Part shown: in pieces, positions 1 to 7,101 of the stretch
Layout of the letters: the number at the start of each line of letters is the position of its first letter
Position numbering within the stretch: the stretch's first letter is position 1
Source: JAGTVB01 sp049282355
GTDB lineage: Bacteria > Pseudomonadota > Gammaproteobacteria > HK1
Length of the DNA: 15,040 bases
Assembly (NCBI GenBank): GCA_049282355.1
Contig: JBAPTW010000215.1
Span: 1-15,040 of the forward strand
Direction of reading: 5' to 3'
The notes under the pieces: generated by a model
Told to the model about the DNA's origin: nothing
Database searches by the model: none
Seen by the model: only the letters and a program-made list of their open reading frames with translations
Made by a program: the position numbers and the translations under genes

Positions 1-18
1 AGGGTCATCTTCAGGGCC

Positions 19-1887
19 ATGGGTCCCCGATTTTGTGCTGCCGTGTTGGCGCTTCTGGTGTTCTTCGCGGGAGAAAGCAACGGTTCCGAAAGAGTCGAAG
101 CGCCCATCCCGATCCGCATTGGCTGGCAAATCCCGGCGGCGACGCAAGCGCAGATCGTCCAGGTTCTCAAGCGAACCAACCTCTTGGAAAGCCATGGGCT
201 GGAGCCGAGTCTCGTACCGTTTAGTTTTGGCACACCGGAGATCGAGGCGGCTCTCGCCGGTGAGCTTGACGTCGTCTTCGCCGGCGATCAACCGGTCATC
301 AACCTGATCGCTCGGGGCGGCCAATGGAAGATCGTTGCCCGCCTCTACTACGATAGGGCAGGCCTCATGGTGCCCCCTAAGTCACCGATCCGAGCGCTGA
401 AGGATTTGAGGGGCAAGACCGTCGCCAGTCCTTTCGGATCGATCGCCCACCGGGTCGCCATTCTCAAACAACGAGCGGTGGGCCTCGATCCAGATAGGGA
501 CGTTCGCAATGTTAACTTGGATCTGCTCGAGATCCGTCGTCGCGTGCTAGCAGGCGGGGTTGCGACCTGGGGAACGATTGATGCCGTGGCGGTCTGGGAG
601 CCGAGCGTATCGATCTTTGAGCTCGGGGGACTGGCCCGCAGTCTGAGCACCGAGCGCGCGCTGGGCGTCGTCGCCGTCTCCGATGATTTCATCGCCAATC
701 ACCCCGAAGCCGTGGTCCAATTGCTCGCGGCCTTGATGCGGGCGTGGACCTATCTGGCCCAGCACTTCAGTACGGTCAGCCAGTGGTATATCGACGATAC
801 CCAGCTCGGCTACACACGCGAAGCGCTTGCTTCTGCGGCGAAAATAGACCCGAATTGGCGCGCGAAATCACTTCGCGACATCGATTTGCGCCTGACCGAA
901 GCGCTCATCGCCGAACTCGAGCGGGGAGCGGCTTGGCGGTACGAGCGCGACGTATCGGGGGGGAGCTTGCGGATACGACAGGCGGTCGATCAAAGCCTGC
1001 TCGCCCAGGCGAGGAAAATCATTGCCGAGGGACGCTTCGAAAACGCCGAAATCATTCTTCCGCCGGCCCGCGAGGTGCAAATACCCATCAGCGAGAGCCG
1101 CTACTTCTTCGACGTGCTCCCACTTTGGGTCGTGTTCACCCTCATGGTCCTGGTTGCGCTGCTGGCGATCGAGGCCGGCCAATGGCTCGGCCTTCGCCGC
1201 CGGCGGTCGTCCAAGCACGAACCGGAGGGTCCGGTCGGGACAGCTGTGGCCGCGGTGCTCGCCTTGCTGGCGTTCATGATCGCGTTGACATTCGGGGCTG
1301 CCAGCAACCGGTTTGATGCCCGCAAGGAGGCCTTGCTTGACGAGACGAACGCTATCGGGACCGCCTACCTGCGCGCCGGTCTTCTGCCTGAGCCACACAG
1401 GACCACAACGCGGAACTTGCTGCGCGATTATGTGGAGATGCGTATCGGCATGGTGGAGGCCTACGGCGAGCCAGAGAGACTGCAGACGATACAGGCACGC
1501 ACTGCATCGCTGCAGGATTCCATCTGGTCCCACGCCGAGGGTCTGGCCGAGGAGAGGCGGAACTCCCCCATCTACGCCCTGTTCACCTCGGCGCTAAATG
1601 AAGTTTTTGATCTGCACACCAAGCGCGTCGTTCTCGGCGCGGAGGACCGAATCCCTCTTTTTGTATGGATCGCGCTGATTCTGGTCTCGTGCGTGGCGAT
1701 GATGGCGGTCGGTTTTCAGTTCGGCATTGCCGGCCGGCGCAGCCTGACGGCTGAGCTCGCGCTGTCGTTGACCTTCACGTTGGTCATGCTGCTGATATTT
1801 GACCTGGACCGGCCGGGGAGAGGGTTGATCGAGGTGAATCAGCAACCGATGATGGAGTTACACCAGAGTCTGAGCAAACCAAGATAG
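19..1887 (+). CDS. Periplasmic substrate-binding domain fused to bestrophin-like DUF4239 membrane domain
   Basis: A 622-residue protein with two parts. Residues 1-22 look like a signal or anchor segment. Residues about 30-280 resemble the NMT1/SsuA/CmpA-type binding proteins of ABC importers for nitrate, sulfonate or bicarbonate: an IRIGW opening, a DVVFAGDQPVINLIA segment and DLRGKTVASPFGS at 129-141. From about 365 the protein matches my knowledge of DUF4239 (bestrophin-like) proteins: predicted helices at 367-388 and 406-427, SNRFDARKEALLDETNAIGTAY at 429-450 in two blocks, a soluble loop, helices at 546-567 and 577-595, then LIFDLDRPGRGLIEV and QQPMMELHQSL at the end. Both parts appear full length in one uninterrupted frame, so this is a fusion rather than a read-through. 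Predicted topology puts the binding domain in the periplasm, tethered to the membrane part. No ABC permease or ATPase gene is nearby within the window. The frame is open to the left edge, so the true start may lie upstream of the ATG used. Ligand unknown. Confidence 0.8.
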   Translation: MGPRFCAAVLALLVFFAGESNGSERVEAPIPIRIGWQIPAATQAQIVQVLKRTNLLESHGLEPSLVPFSFGTPEIEAALAGELDVVFAGDQPVINLIARGGQWKIVARLYYDRAGLMVPPKSPIRALKDLRGKTVASPFGSIAHRVAILKQRAVGLDPDRDVRNVNLDLLEIRRRVLAGGVATWGTIDAVAVWEPSVSIFELGGLARSLSTERALGVVAVSDDFIANHPEAVVQLLAALMRAWTYLAQHFSTVSQWYIDDTQLGYTREALASAAKIDPNWRAKSLRDIDLRLTEALIAELERGAAWRYERDVSGGSLRIRQAVDQSLLAQARKIIAEGRFENAEIILPPAREVQIPISESRYFFDVLPLWVVFTLMVLVALLAIEAGQWLGLRRRRSSKHEPEGPVGTAVAAVLALLAFMIALTFGAASNRFDARKEALLDETNAIGTAYLRAGLLPEPHRTTTRNLLRDYVEMRIGMVEAYGEPERLQTIQARTASLQDSIWSHAEGLAEERRNSPIYALFTSALNEVFDLHTKRVVLGAEDRIPLFVWIALILVSCVAMMAVGFQFGIAGRRSLTAELALSLTFTLVMLLIFDLDRPGRGLIEVNQQPMMELHQSLSKPR

Positions 1888-2329
1888 CCCTACGGAAAGC
1901 CGCTGGGCGGTATAGCTCCAGAAACCTTGAGGGCTCCAAATCCCTACAGATGAATCAAGTTTTGTGTGCGGTGCAGCAAGACCATGACTCGTTGGTCTGA
2001 GGCGCAGCCTCGCTGGGTGTGTCGTCTCCTTCGGGTAAGCGATTGTTGCATCCAACCGCTCCCTCCGTCCGCGTGTAACTATCTGAATCGCAGAGGCAGA
2101 AATTTGGCGGATTGCGGACTTCGCCGTTTCGGGGTGCGAGAGGCCGAAGAGAGCGCAATTGGCAGCGGAGGAAGCACGAAAATGTCGCTCCGACATTTGG
2201 CCAACCACGGCGGGGCGCCGTCCATGTTACGCGGGTGCATCTCGCGCGTGAGGTCCGATCCGCAGCCGTCCTGCACGCTCGCACAGGCGGGCCTGCGGTG
2301 CACCAAGACAACAAGAGGAGGACATCGAC
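1888..2329. other. Intergenic gap, no gene recognised
   Basis: These 442 bases separate the chimera gene from the TraB-like gene. Frames crossing it continue out of frame into the next gene and show no recognisable protein. It holds a small GAGGC-GCA-GCCTC hairpin (1999-2011) and a stronger hairpin at 2180-2198, listed separately. No clear U-tract terminator follows the upstream gene. The last bases contain the strong Shine-Dalgarno AGGAGGA (2316-2322) that sets the start of the next gene. Confidence 0.6.
2180..2198. repeat. Perfect 8-bp stem hairpin
   Basis: AAATGTCG, loop CTC, CGACATTT form a perfect inverted repeat. It lies 131 bases before the next start codon. No run of T follows, so it is not a classical intrinsic terminator. 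It could be an operator or an mRNA leader structure; the role is unknown. Confidence 0.5.
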
Positions 2330-3496
2330 ATGAACAACGGTGTTGCGACGCGCCAAGCCGACCTGAGCAGAAGCGGTTCTGTCGCGGAATGGAGGATCCG
2401 CCTCAGCACCGTGATCTGGTTCGTGCTGGGTTTCGGCTTCCTACTGAGTTTTCCGATCATCTTCGGCTGGGCGGCCTGGGTGTTCGCGGTCGTGCTGGCT
2501 TGCGCGGCGGTTCTGGCCGCGCCGACCGCCTGGATCAGACCAGTCGTCTTCACTCGTGATCGCCAGCGTTCGTTTGCCGCGCGCTGGCTGCGCTCCTCTG
2601 TCGCGTGGCTCTTCATCCTCTGCATCGTCGTGGCTGCGCCGATCTACTACCTTGCCACCGTCACCGAGCTTCGGCCGGCTCTCGCGCCGCAGGCTACCCT
2701 CACCAATGGTCGCAAGACAGTCGTGTTCCAGGGCATGCAGCACGTCGGGTCGGAGAACTTCTACAAGGCCGTGATCTACGACATCGAGAAGGCGATTGCC
2801 GAGGGATACATTCTGTACTACGAAGGCGTACAGACCGCGACGCCTGAATCCCAGGAATTCTTCGCCAAGCTGACAGCGGAGGTGACCGCCGGCGGCACCG
2901 ATCTGACGGGCTTCTACAAGCTCATGAGCGAGGCATGCGGGCTCAGGTTCCAGAACGACTACTTCACGCTGCTGGAGGCGGACAAGAAGGAACATCCGCA
3001 GCGCCACGTCATTGCGGACGTGGATGCGATCGAGATGAAACAGGAGTACGAGCGGTTGATGCGCTCGGATCCGACGTTCGCGCGGGCCCACGCGGACGAC
3101 TTCAAGGCGCAAACCGCCTCAGGGGATTCGAGCGACGCTATGGCGACGGCGATCGAATGGCTCAGGTCGGGCTCGGAAAGCCAGAAGAAGCTTGCGGGAG
3201 TGGCCTGTCGCGGGTGGTTTACCCTCGGCACGGCGCCGAAGGACGATCAACCCCCGGGTCCATTCGACCCCATCATCCTCGACTTGCGTAACCGCGCGTT
3301 GGCCGATCGCATCGTCGCGGACCCACACGACAAGATCTTCATCACCTATGGTGCGAATCACCTGACGGGTTTCTTCGAATTGCTGCAAAAGCAGGATCCG
3401 GTTTGGAAGGTCACGTCCGTGAAGTGGTTGCGAACGATCGAGGTGCCGAAGCAGTTCGAGCGCGAGCTCGGTCTTAGCGGCTTCGGACATCCGTGA
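2330..3496 (+). CDS. Membrane-anchored TraB/Tiki-like (ChaN/EreA clan) protein
   Basis: A 388-residue protein. The start is well supported: AGGAGGA ends seven bases before the ATG. Three hydrophobic segments (about 26-43, 47-67 and 90-109) precede a soluble domain that would face the periplasm. The soluble domain shows the spaced signature I associate with TraB/PrgY/GumN and Tiki-like proteins: GMQH at 135-138, a conserved acidic YEGV at 164-167, HVIADVD at 226-232, RNRALADRI at 321-329 and YGANHLTG at 340-347. In that superfamily the two GxxH-type motifs and the Glu are proposed metal or active-site residues, but substrates are mostly unknown. The family assignment rests on motif recognition only. 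It stands alone, with 170 bases to the next gene, and shows no obvious functional link to the carbon-fixation genes. Confidence 0.65.
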   Translation: MNNGVATRQADLSRSGSVAEWRIRLSTVIWFVLGFGFLLSFPIIFGWAAWVFAVVLACAAVLAAPTAWIRPVVFTRDRQRSFAARWLRSSVAWLFILCIVVAAPIYYLATVTELRPALAPQATLTNGRKTVVFQGMQHVGSENFYKAVIYDIEKAIAEGYILYYEGVQTATPESQEFFAKLTAEVTAGGTDLTGFYKLMSEACGLRFQNDYFTLLEADKKEHPQRHVIADVDAIEMKQEYERLMRSDPTFARAHADDFKAQTASGDSSDAMATAIEWLRSGSESQKKLAGVACRGWFTLGTAPKDDQPPGPFDPIILDLRNRALADRIVADPHDKIFITYGANHLTGFFELLQKQDPVWKVTSVKWLRTIEVPKQFERELGLSGFGHP

Positions 3497-3666
3497 TCGG
3501 ACGTTGAGCTCGGCGGCCGTTGCGCGAGGTTTGGAAGCGCAGCCAGGCAGATTATGAGGCGCGCCAGCCGCGCACTGTTTTCTCTGCCGTATTCGAGATT
3601 GCGAAGACACGCGCGATGCCTATAGCGTGAGTGTTCGATTGTTGTCCGGCGATTCGGGAGGTTCTC

Positions 3667-4533
3667 ATGAACAGATATCGACTACTTTCTCTCATCGTTG
3701 TCGCGGCTGTCGCCCAGGTGACCGACAGCCTGAAACCAACGCTGGCAGCGCAGCCTCTGTGCTCGGACGCGTGGTACCAGGCGATCGACGAGAAGGTGCA
3801 GACAGGCGACGGGCAAGGGCACGGCCCGGACGTCGGCTCTGACGAATGGAAGTCGGTGATCGAATTCAAGCTGGAGGTTCGAGGCAAGCCGAATGTCCCA
3901 AAACGCGACAGCGAAGACTGGTGCCGTTACATCGATGAAATTGTCAGCGAGCGCGAGGAGGAGTCGAGGCCCGTCGGGAGCCCGCCGGAAGCGGCCGCAA
4001 CGGGGGGGCCGTCCTATTCGTGCGACAAGGTGAAGCCTGGAAGCATCGAGGCGATGATCTGCGAGGACACGGAATTGTCCGCCCTCGATCTGAAGCTTTC
4101 CGGTGTCTACGCGGCCGCGTCCAAGAAAGCGGCCGACGAGCGCCCGCCCCAGCTGAAAGCCGAGCAACGAGGCTGGATCAAGGGGCGCAACGAATGCTGG
4201 AAGAGTGACGACAAAGGCGGATGCGTGCGCGACGCCTACCTAGGCCGCATCGCCGAACTGCAAGCGCGGTATCGCCTGGTGCCCGCCGATGGCCCGGTCC
4301 ACTATGCGTGTGACGGCAACCCTGCCGTCGAGGTCGTCGCCACGTTCTTCCAGACCGAACCGCAGACGCTGATCGCCGAGCGCGGCGACAGTGTCTCACT
4401 GATGTACATCCACCCGAGCGGCAGTGGCGCAAAGTATCAGGGCCGCAACGAAACGCTTTGGGAACACCAAGGCGAAGCGCTGATTCAGTGGGGATATGGC
4501 GCACCGGAGATGCGCTGTAAGAGAAAACCGTGA
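3667..4533 (+). CDS. Secreted LprI (DUF1311)-MliC double-domain protein, putative lysozyme inhibitor
   Basis: A 288-residue exported protein. The ATG at 3667 is preferred to an upstream GTG at 3631 because GGGAGG (3656-3661) sits five bases before it and the protein then begins with a classic signal peptide, cleaved near TLAA at about residue 28. A linker of about 30-105 carries two Cys (32, 86). An LprI/DUF1311 domain follows at about 116-200, with IEAMICEDTELSALDLKLSGVY, AEQRGWIKGRNECW and CVRDAYLGRIAEL. The last about 75 residues fit the MliC fold: HYACDGNPAVEV, SGSGAKYQGR, LWEHQGEALIQW and a final Cys at 284. Eight cysteines would allow four disulfides. LprI and MliC domains both occur in known inhibitors of C-type lysozymes, so a periplasmic role in protecting peptidoglycan is likely. 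An attC-like palindrome begins 50 bases after the stop. Confidence 0.75.
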   Translation: MNRYRLLSLIVVAAVAQVTDSLKPTLAAQPLCSDAWYQAIDEKVQTGDGQGHGPDVGSDEWKSVIEFKLEVRGKPNVPKRDSEDWCRYIDEIVSEREEESRPVGSPPEAAATGGPSYSCDKVKPGSIEAMICEDTELSALDLKLSGVYAAASKKAADERPPQLKAEQRGWIKGRNECWKSDDKGGCVRDAYLGRIAELQARYRLVPADGPVHYACDGNPAVEVVATFFQTEPQTLIAERGDSVSLMYIHPSGSGAKYQGRNETLWEHQGEALIQWGYGAPEMRCKRKP

Positions 4534-4583
4534 GGCGGACGGGTTAGCCCTGAATCGACCGGGTCGTTGCGGTTCGAACCGCC

Positions 4584-4666
4584 GCCCAACAACCACATGC
4601 GGCGGACTGTCCAACAGTGTCGCTGCGCTCCGGTGTGCCCAGCCGCTGATGTGGGGCGTTGACAGT
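4584..4666 (+). mobile_element. Putative degenerate integron attC-like recombination site
   Basis: The segment begins with GCCCAAC (4584-4590), which fits the RYYYAAC R'' box, and ends near GTTGACA (4658-4664), a partial match to GTTRRRY. Between them CCACAT (4593-4598) pairs with ATGTGG (4649-4654). GCGGC (4599-4603) pairs with GCCGC (4642-4646), leaving TG extrahelical. The GCGGCGGAC and GCCGCTGA pair resembles the inner boxes of many attC sites. A small ACTGT-CCA-ACAGT hairpin and GC-rich bases fill the centre. The position just after the stop of the LprI-MliC gene, in the same orientation, is where a gene cassette would carry its attC. Against this, only four of seven outer-box bases pair, and no integrase gene or second attC is visible. 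Confidence 0.4.
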
Positions 4667-5844
4667 ATCTGGGTTAGAAAACAGTCATTGGCGTTGGGCG
4701 TACGGAGGGTGCGATCCAGGGGGGTTGAGGCACATTTTCAATTGGGTGGTGATGATCCGAGTTGGCCGGTTACTGCCGTTAACCAGCCTGGCGGGAGCAG
4801 TGTCAGGGAAGTTAGCGACAACACCCTGGGACGTTCTCGGTGTCATACGATGGCGCGCTCTCCCGCGGCTGGCCAGACCATAGTCAAAAATCAGCCCCGA
4901 TTTCGAGTTTTCTGTTGGCTATAACTGCACCTGGTGACACGAACGTTGGTTTAAGGCGCAACTTGGGAGGCATCCGGCGTGCCGCTGAGGAGGGTGTATC
5001 AACAGCAGCGGACCACCGTTACCGGCGCTGCGCTGACGGGGGCCCACCCAGCCATCTATCCCTATAGTGGTATTCCTTAAGATATATTCGCATATACTCG
5101 GTTACACTATATATTCATTCCAACACCATGACGGTGTCGTTGTAGCCAAGGATGGCTTTCCTTTTCTCGCTCGCTCTTAACCGCCCGATGGATGATGGAG
5201 AACCGTATGGAGATGTTCCAAATTTCACGTCTAGGTGGCGGGGCGCCGGGCACTGTCGTGTGCTTGTGCAAAGCCAGGGTATGACCTACCACGTCGGCGT
5301 TGCATGCCGGAGGGTTAATCTATAGCAGACCGGGCCACGGCTTAAAGCCGTCGTGCCTAAAAAGCATTTCTGTTGCTTGCATTCGGGCTGCTTTCTTTTC
5401 TGTTCTTGCAGTTAGTTATAGCGGTTGTTACGCGCATTCGATATAAAGCGCACAAGATTTAGAGTCGGCGCATATCTTTTTCTTTAGCGCCTCTCGTGTG
5501 TCTCGCACGCAAGTGATACCCGCTGCAATGTGAGGCTATTCGCCTCGGCCTATGTTTGGTCGTACCGTCCCACTCTCTCCTCACTGCCGCGGTACGGCCC
5601 TTTTCTTCTTTCCTGACAACCGGCGCTGGTCAATCTTCGGGCCAGTACTCAGGCCGTGCTGTCCACCGGACCCCCGCTTCCACCCATACTCTCTACTTTT
5701 GACCCTGGATCGGCTCAAGCTTGACGATCTCTTTACATTTACATGACACCGCCTTCACGCCTCGTTTCGTAGACTTAATATCATAGGTGAAGGCTACTTT
5801 TTTAGCCTAGCCGCAGTCATCAACCTCGAAACAGGTAACCGATC
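4667..5844. other. Long gene-poor region with AT-rich stretch
   Basis: About 1.2 kb where no reading frame on either strand gives a recognisable protein. The part around 5060-5120 is markedly AT-rich compared with the flanking genes. Several small dyads occur: ACGGCTT-A-AAGCCGT at 5337-5351, GAGGC-TATTC-GCCTC at 5532-5546, CGTACCG (5561-5567) with CGGTACG (5590-5596), and AGGCTA-CTTTTT-TAGCCT at 5791-5808. I found no tRNA, rRNA or CRISPR pattern. It may be decayed accessory DNA or may hold an unrecognised RNA. Confidence 0.5.
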
Positions 5845-6183
5845 ATGGCGACGACACGTTATCGCTCAAATACTTTAGCAGACGGTGGTGCATTTCCGGT
5901 CTCATTGCGAGCTTTGCTTCACGCAGGCGTCCAGGTAAAGCGGGAGCAACGCAGCAGTGAAGGGCGCATCGTAGGCGGTATCGTCTTCGACGGCGGATCT
6001 TTTCCACAACGCCTGAGCCATTCCCTGAGTCGGCTTCGGAGGCGCCATAAAACAGCCTCACTAGTGGCGTCTCCAAAGCCCAGTGCGCAGGGACAAGCTA
6101 GACGCTGGAAAAGGCTTGATGCTGTGCCAACCGCAGCGCTGCGAAACGACCGTTTGCAGGAGCTGAACGTCATCGAAGCCTAG
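5845..6183 (+). CDS. Hypothetical basic protein, doubtful
   Basis: A 112-codon frame beginning with ATG, with a modest purine-rich AACAGGTAA upstream at a rather long distance. The product is rich in Arg, Ser and Ala (for example SHSLSRLRRRHKTASL) with no motif, signal peptide or membrane segment that I recognise. Codon use is less biased to G/C in third positions than in neighbouring genes, and minus-strand frames overlap it. It is flanked by non-coding sequence. It may be a small accessory gene or a chance frame. Confidence 0.3.
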   Translation: MATTRYRSNTLADGGAFPVSLRALLHAGVQVKREQRSSEGRIVGGIVFDGGSFPQRLSHSLSRLRRRHKTASLVASPKPSAQGQARRWKRLDAVPTAALRNDRLQELNVIEA

Positions 6184-6214
6184 GTAAATCCACGTCAGTC
6201 AAATACCAGTGGCG

Positions 6215-6267
6215 GAAGACTTTCAAGAGCACACTCTTGGCAGGTTACCGCGGACTCGGTAGTCTTC
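6215..6267. repeat. Nested inverted repeats upstream of the two-component genes
   Basis: GAAGACT (6215-6221) and AGTCTTC (6261-6267) are inverted copies. Inside them CAAGAG-CACA-CTCTTG (6224-6239) forms a second hairpin. The structure lies about 150 bases before the response-regulator start, so it could be a regulatory or RNA element. It may also be chance. Confidence 0.25.
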
Positions 6268-6414
6268 AAGATGGAGTGCCTAGCAATCTCGGCATGCGCT
6301 GCATCACCCAGGAATTTGCTTCAGTCGCTCCTTGAGAAACAGAGACTGACGACCCCAGGACTGCTCGATGGGGTCGGCACACACGCGCCGCTTCTCTAGA
6401 ACAGCATTTGTGAA

Positions 6415-7101
6415 GTGTATTTCCTGGTGATCGAAGACAATATGGATCTCCTCGCGAACCTCTATGATTTCCTGGAGGCGAGGGGCCATACCATCGATAG
6501 CGCCCTCGAGGGCCACCAGGGATTGGCTCTGGGTCTGCAGAACGATTACGACGCCATCGTGCTGGACCTCATGCTGCCGGGGCTAGACGGTTTGGAAGTG
6601 GCGCGACGTTTGCGCGATTCTGGCCGAAGTGCGCCCATCCTCATGCTCACGGCACGCGATACGCTGGAAGACAAGCTCGAAGGCTTCGCGAGCGGCACCG
6701 ATGACTACCTTGTCAAGCCGTTTGCGTTGCGTGAGCTTGAGGCACGGCTTGCGGCGCTGGTGCGCCGTCGGCGTGGCGAGCACATCCACCGTCCATTGCG
6801 GGTCGGCGAGCTGATCTATGATCCAGCTGCCCGGCGCGTTCAACGTGCCGGGCAAACCATTACTTTACCGCCCATCCCCTTGAAGCTCCTTGTGTTGCTG
6901 ATGCGTGAATCGCCCAAGGTGGTGAGCCGGCGAGCCATGGAGCGCGAGCTGTGGGGAGACTCGCCCCCGGATAGTGACGCGCTGCGAGCCCATGTGCACG
7001 TGTTGCGCAATGCCATCGATAAGCCCTTCCCCTACCCCTTACTCACCACCGTACATGGCGTGGGCTATCGCTTAGCCGCCCCAGATGCGTTTTCGGCATA
7101 G
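6415..7101 (+). CDS. OmpR/PhoB-family response regulator
   Basis: A 228-residue two-domain regulator. The receiver domain (1-115) has the acidic pair E7-D8, the phospho-accepting D51 in IVLDLMLPGLDGLEV, T79 in LMLTARD and K101 in YLVKPF, all as expected for an active receiver. The C-terminal winged-helix domain (about 125-225) has the family ending HVLRNAIDKPF and TTVHGVGYRL, and should bind DNA. The start is GTG at 6415: the frame is closed by TAG at 6397, and this start gives the canonical first strand MYFLVIEDN, whereas the next Met would delete it. No good Shine-Dalgarno is visible. It overlaps the kinase gene by 17 bases, so the pair is co-translated. The closest types I can name are QseB/TctD-like regulators. 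The signal is unknown. Confidence 0.93.
   Translation: MYFLVIEDNMDLLANLYDFLEARGHTIDSALEGHQGLALGLQNDYDAIVLDLMLPGLDGLEVARRLRDSGRSAPILMLTARDTLEDKLEGFASGTDDYLVKPFALRELEARLAALVRRRRGEHIHRPLRVGELIYDPAARRVQRAGQTITLPPIPLKLLVLLMRESPKVVSRRAMERELWGDSPPDSDALRAHVHVLRNAIDKPFPYPLLTTVHGVGYRLAAPDAFSA

Noticed and set aside
3503..3509. GTTGAGC just after the TraB-like gene as the left boundary of a gene cassette
   Set aside because: A seven-base degenerate match is expected often by chance, and no paired attC structure surrounds it.
4569..4582. GCGGTTCGAACCGC, resembling a tRNA T-arm
   Set aside because: It is a perfect palindrome, but the five-base T-stem does not pair around a TTCGAAC loop and no anticodon or D arm fits upstream.
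4694..4700. GTTGGGC, exactly complementary to GCCCAAC at 4584, as the true outer attC box
   Set aside because: It lies about 35 bases beyond the paired stem, so the resulting structure would be very asymmetric. The nearer GTTGACA fits the stem geometry better.
4659..4883. A 74-codon frame (including HWRWAYGGCDPGG) after the attC-like site, considered as a cassette gene or transposase piece
   Set aside because: It has only a TTG start, no ribosome site, no recognised domain and no clear coding bias.
5791..5808. AGGCTA-CTTTTT-TAGCCT as an intrinsic terminator
   Set aside because: The T run is in the loop rather than after the stem, and no gene ends nearby upstream.
6304..6400. Minus-strand frame ending PIEQSWGRQSLFLKERLKQIPG in two blocks, considered as a transposase relic
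   Set aside because: It looks protein-like, but I could not assign it to any family. Its upstream part overlaps the response regulator on the other strand. A protein search would decide.
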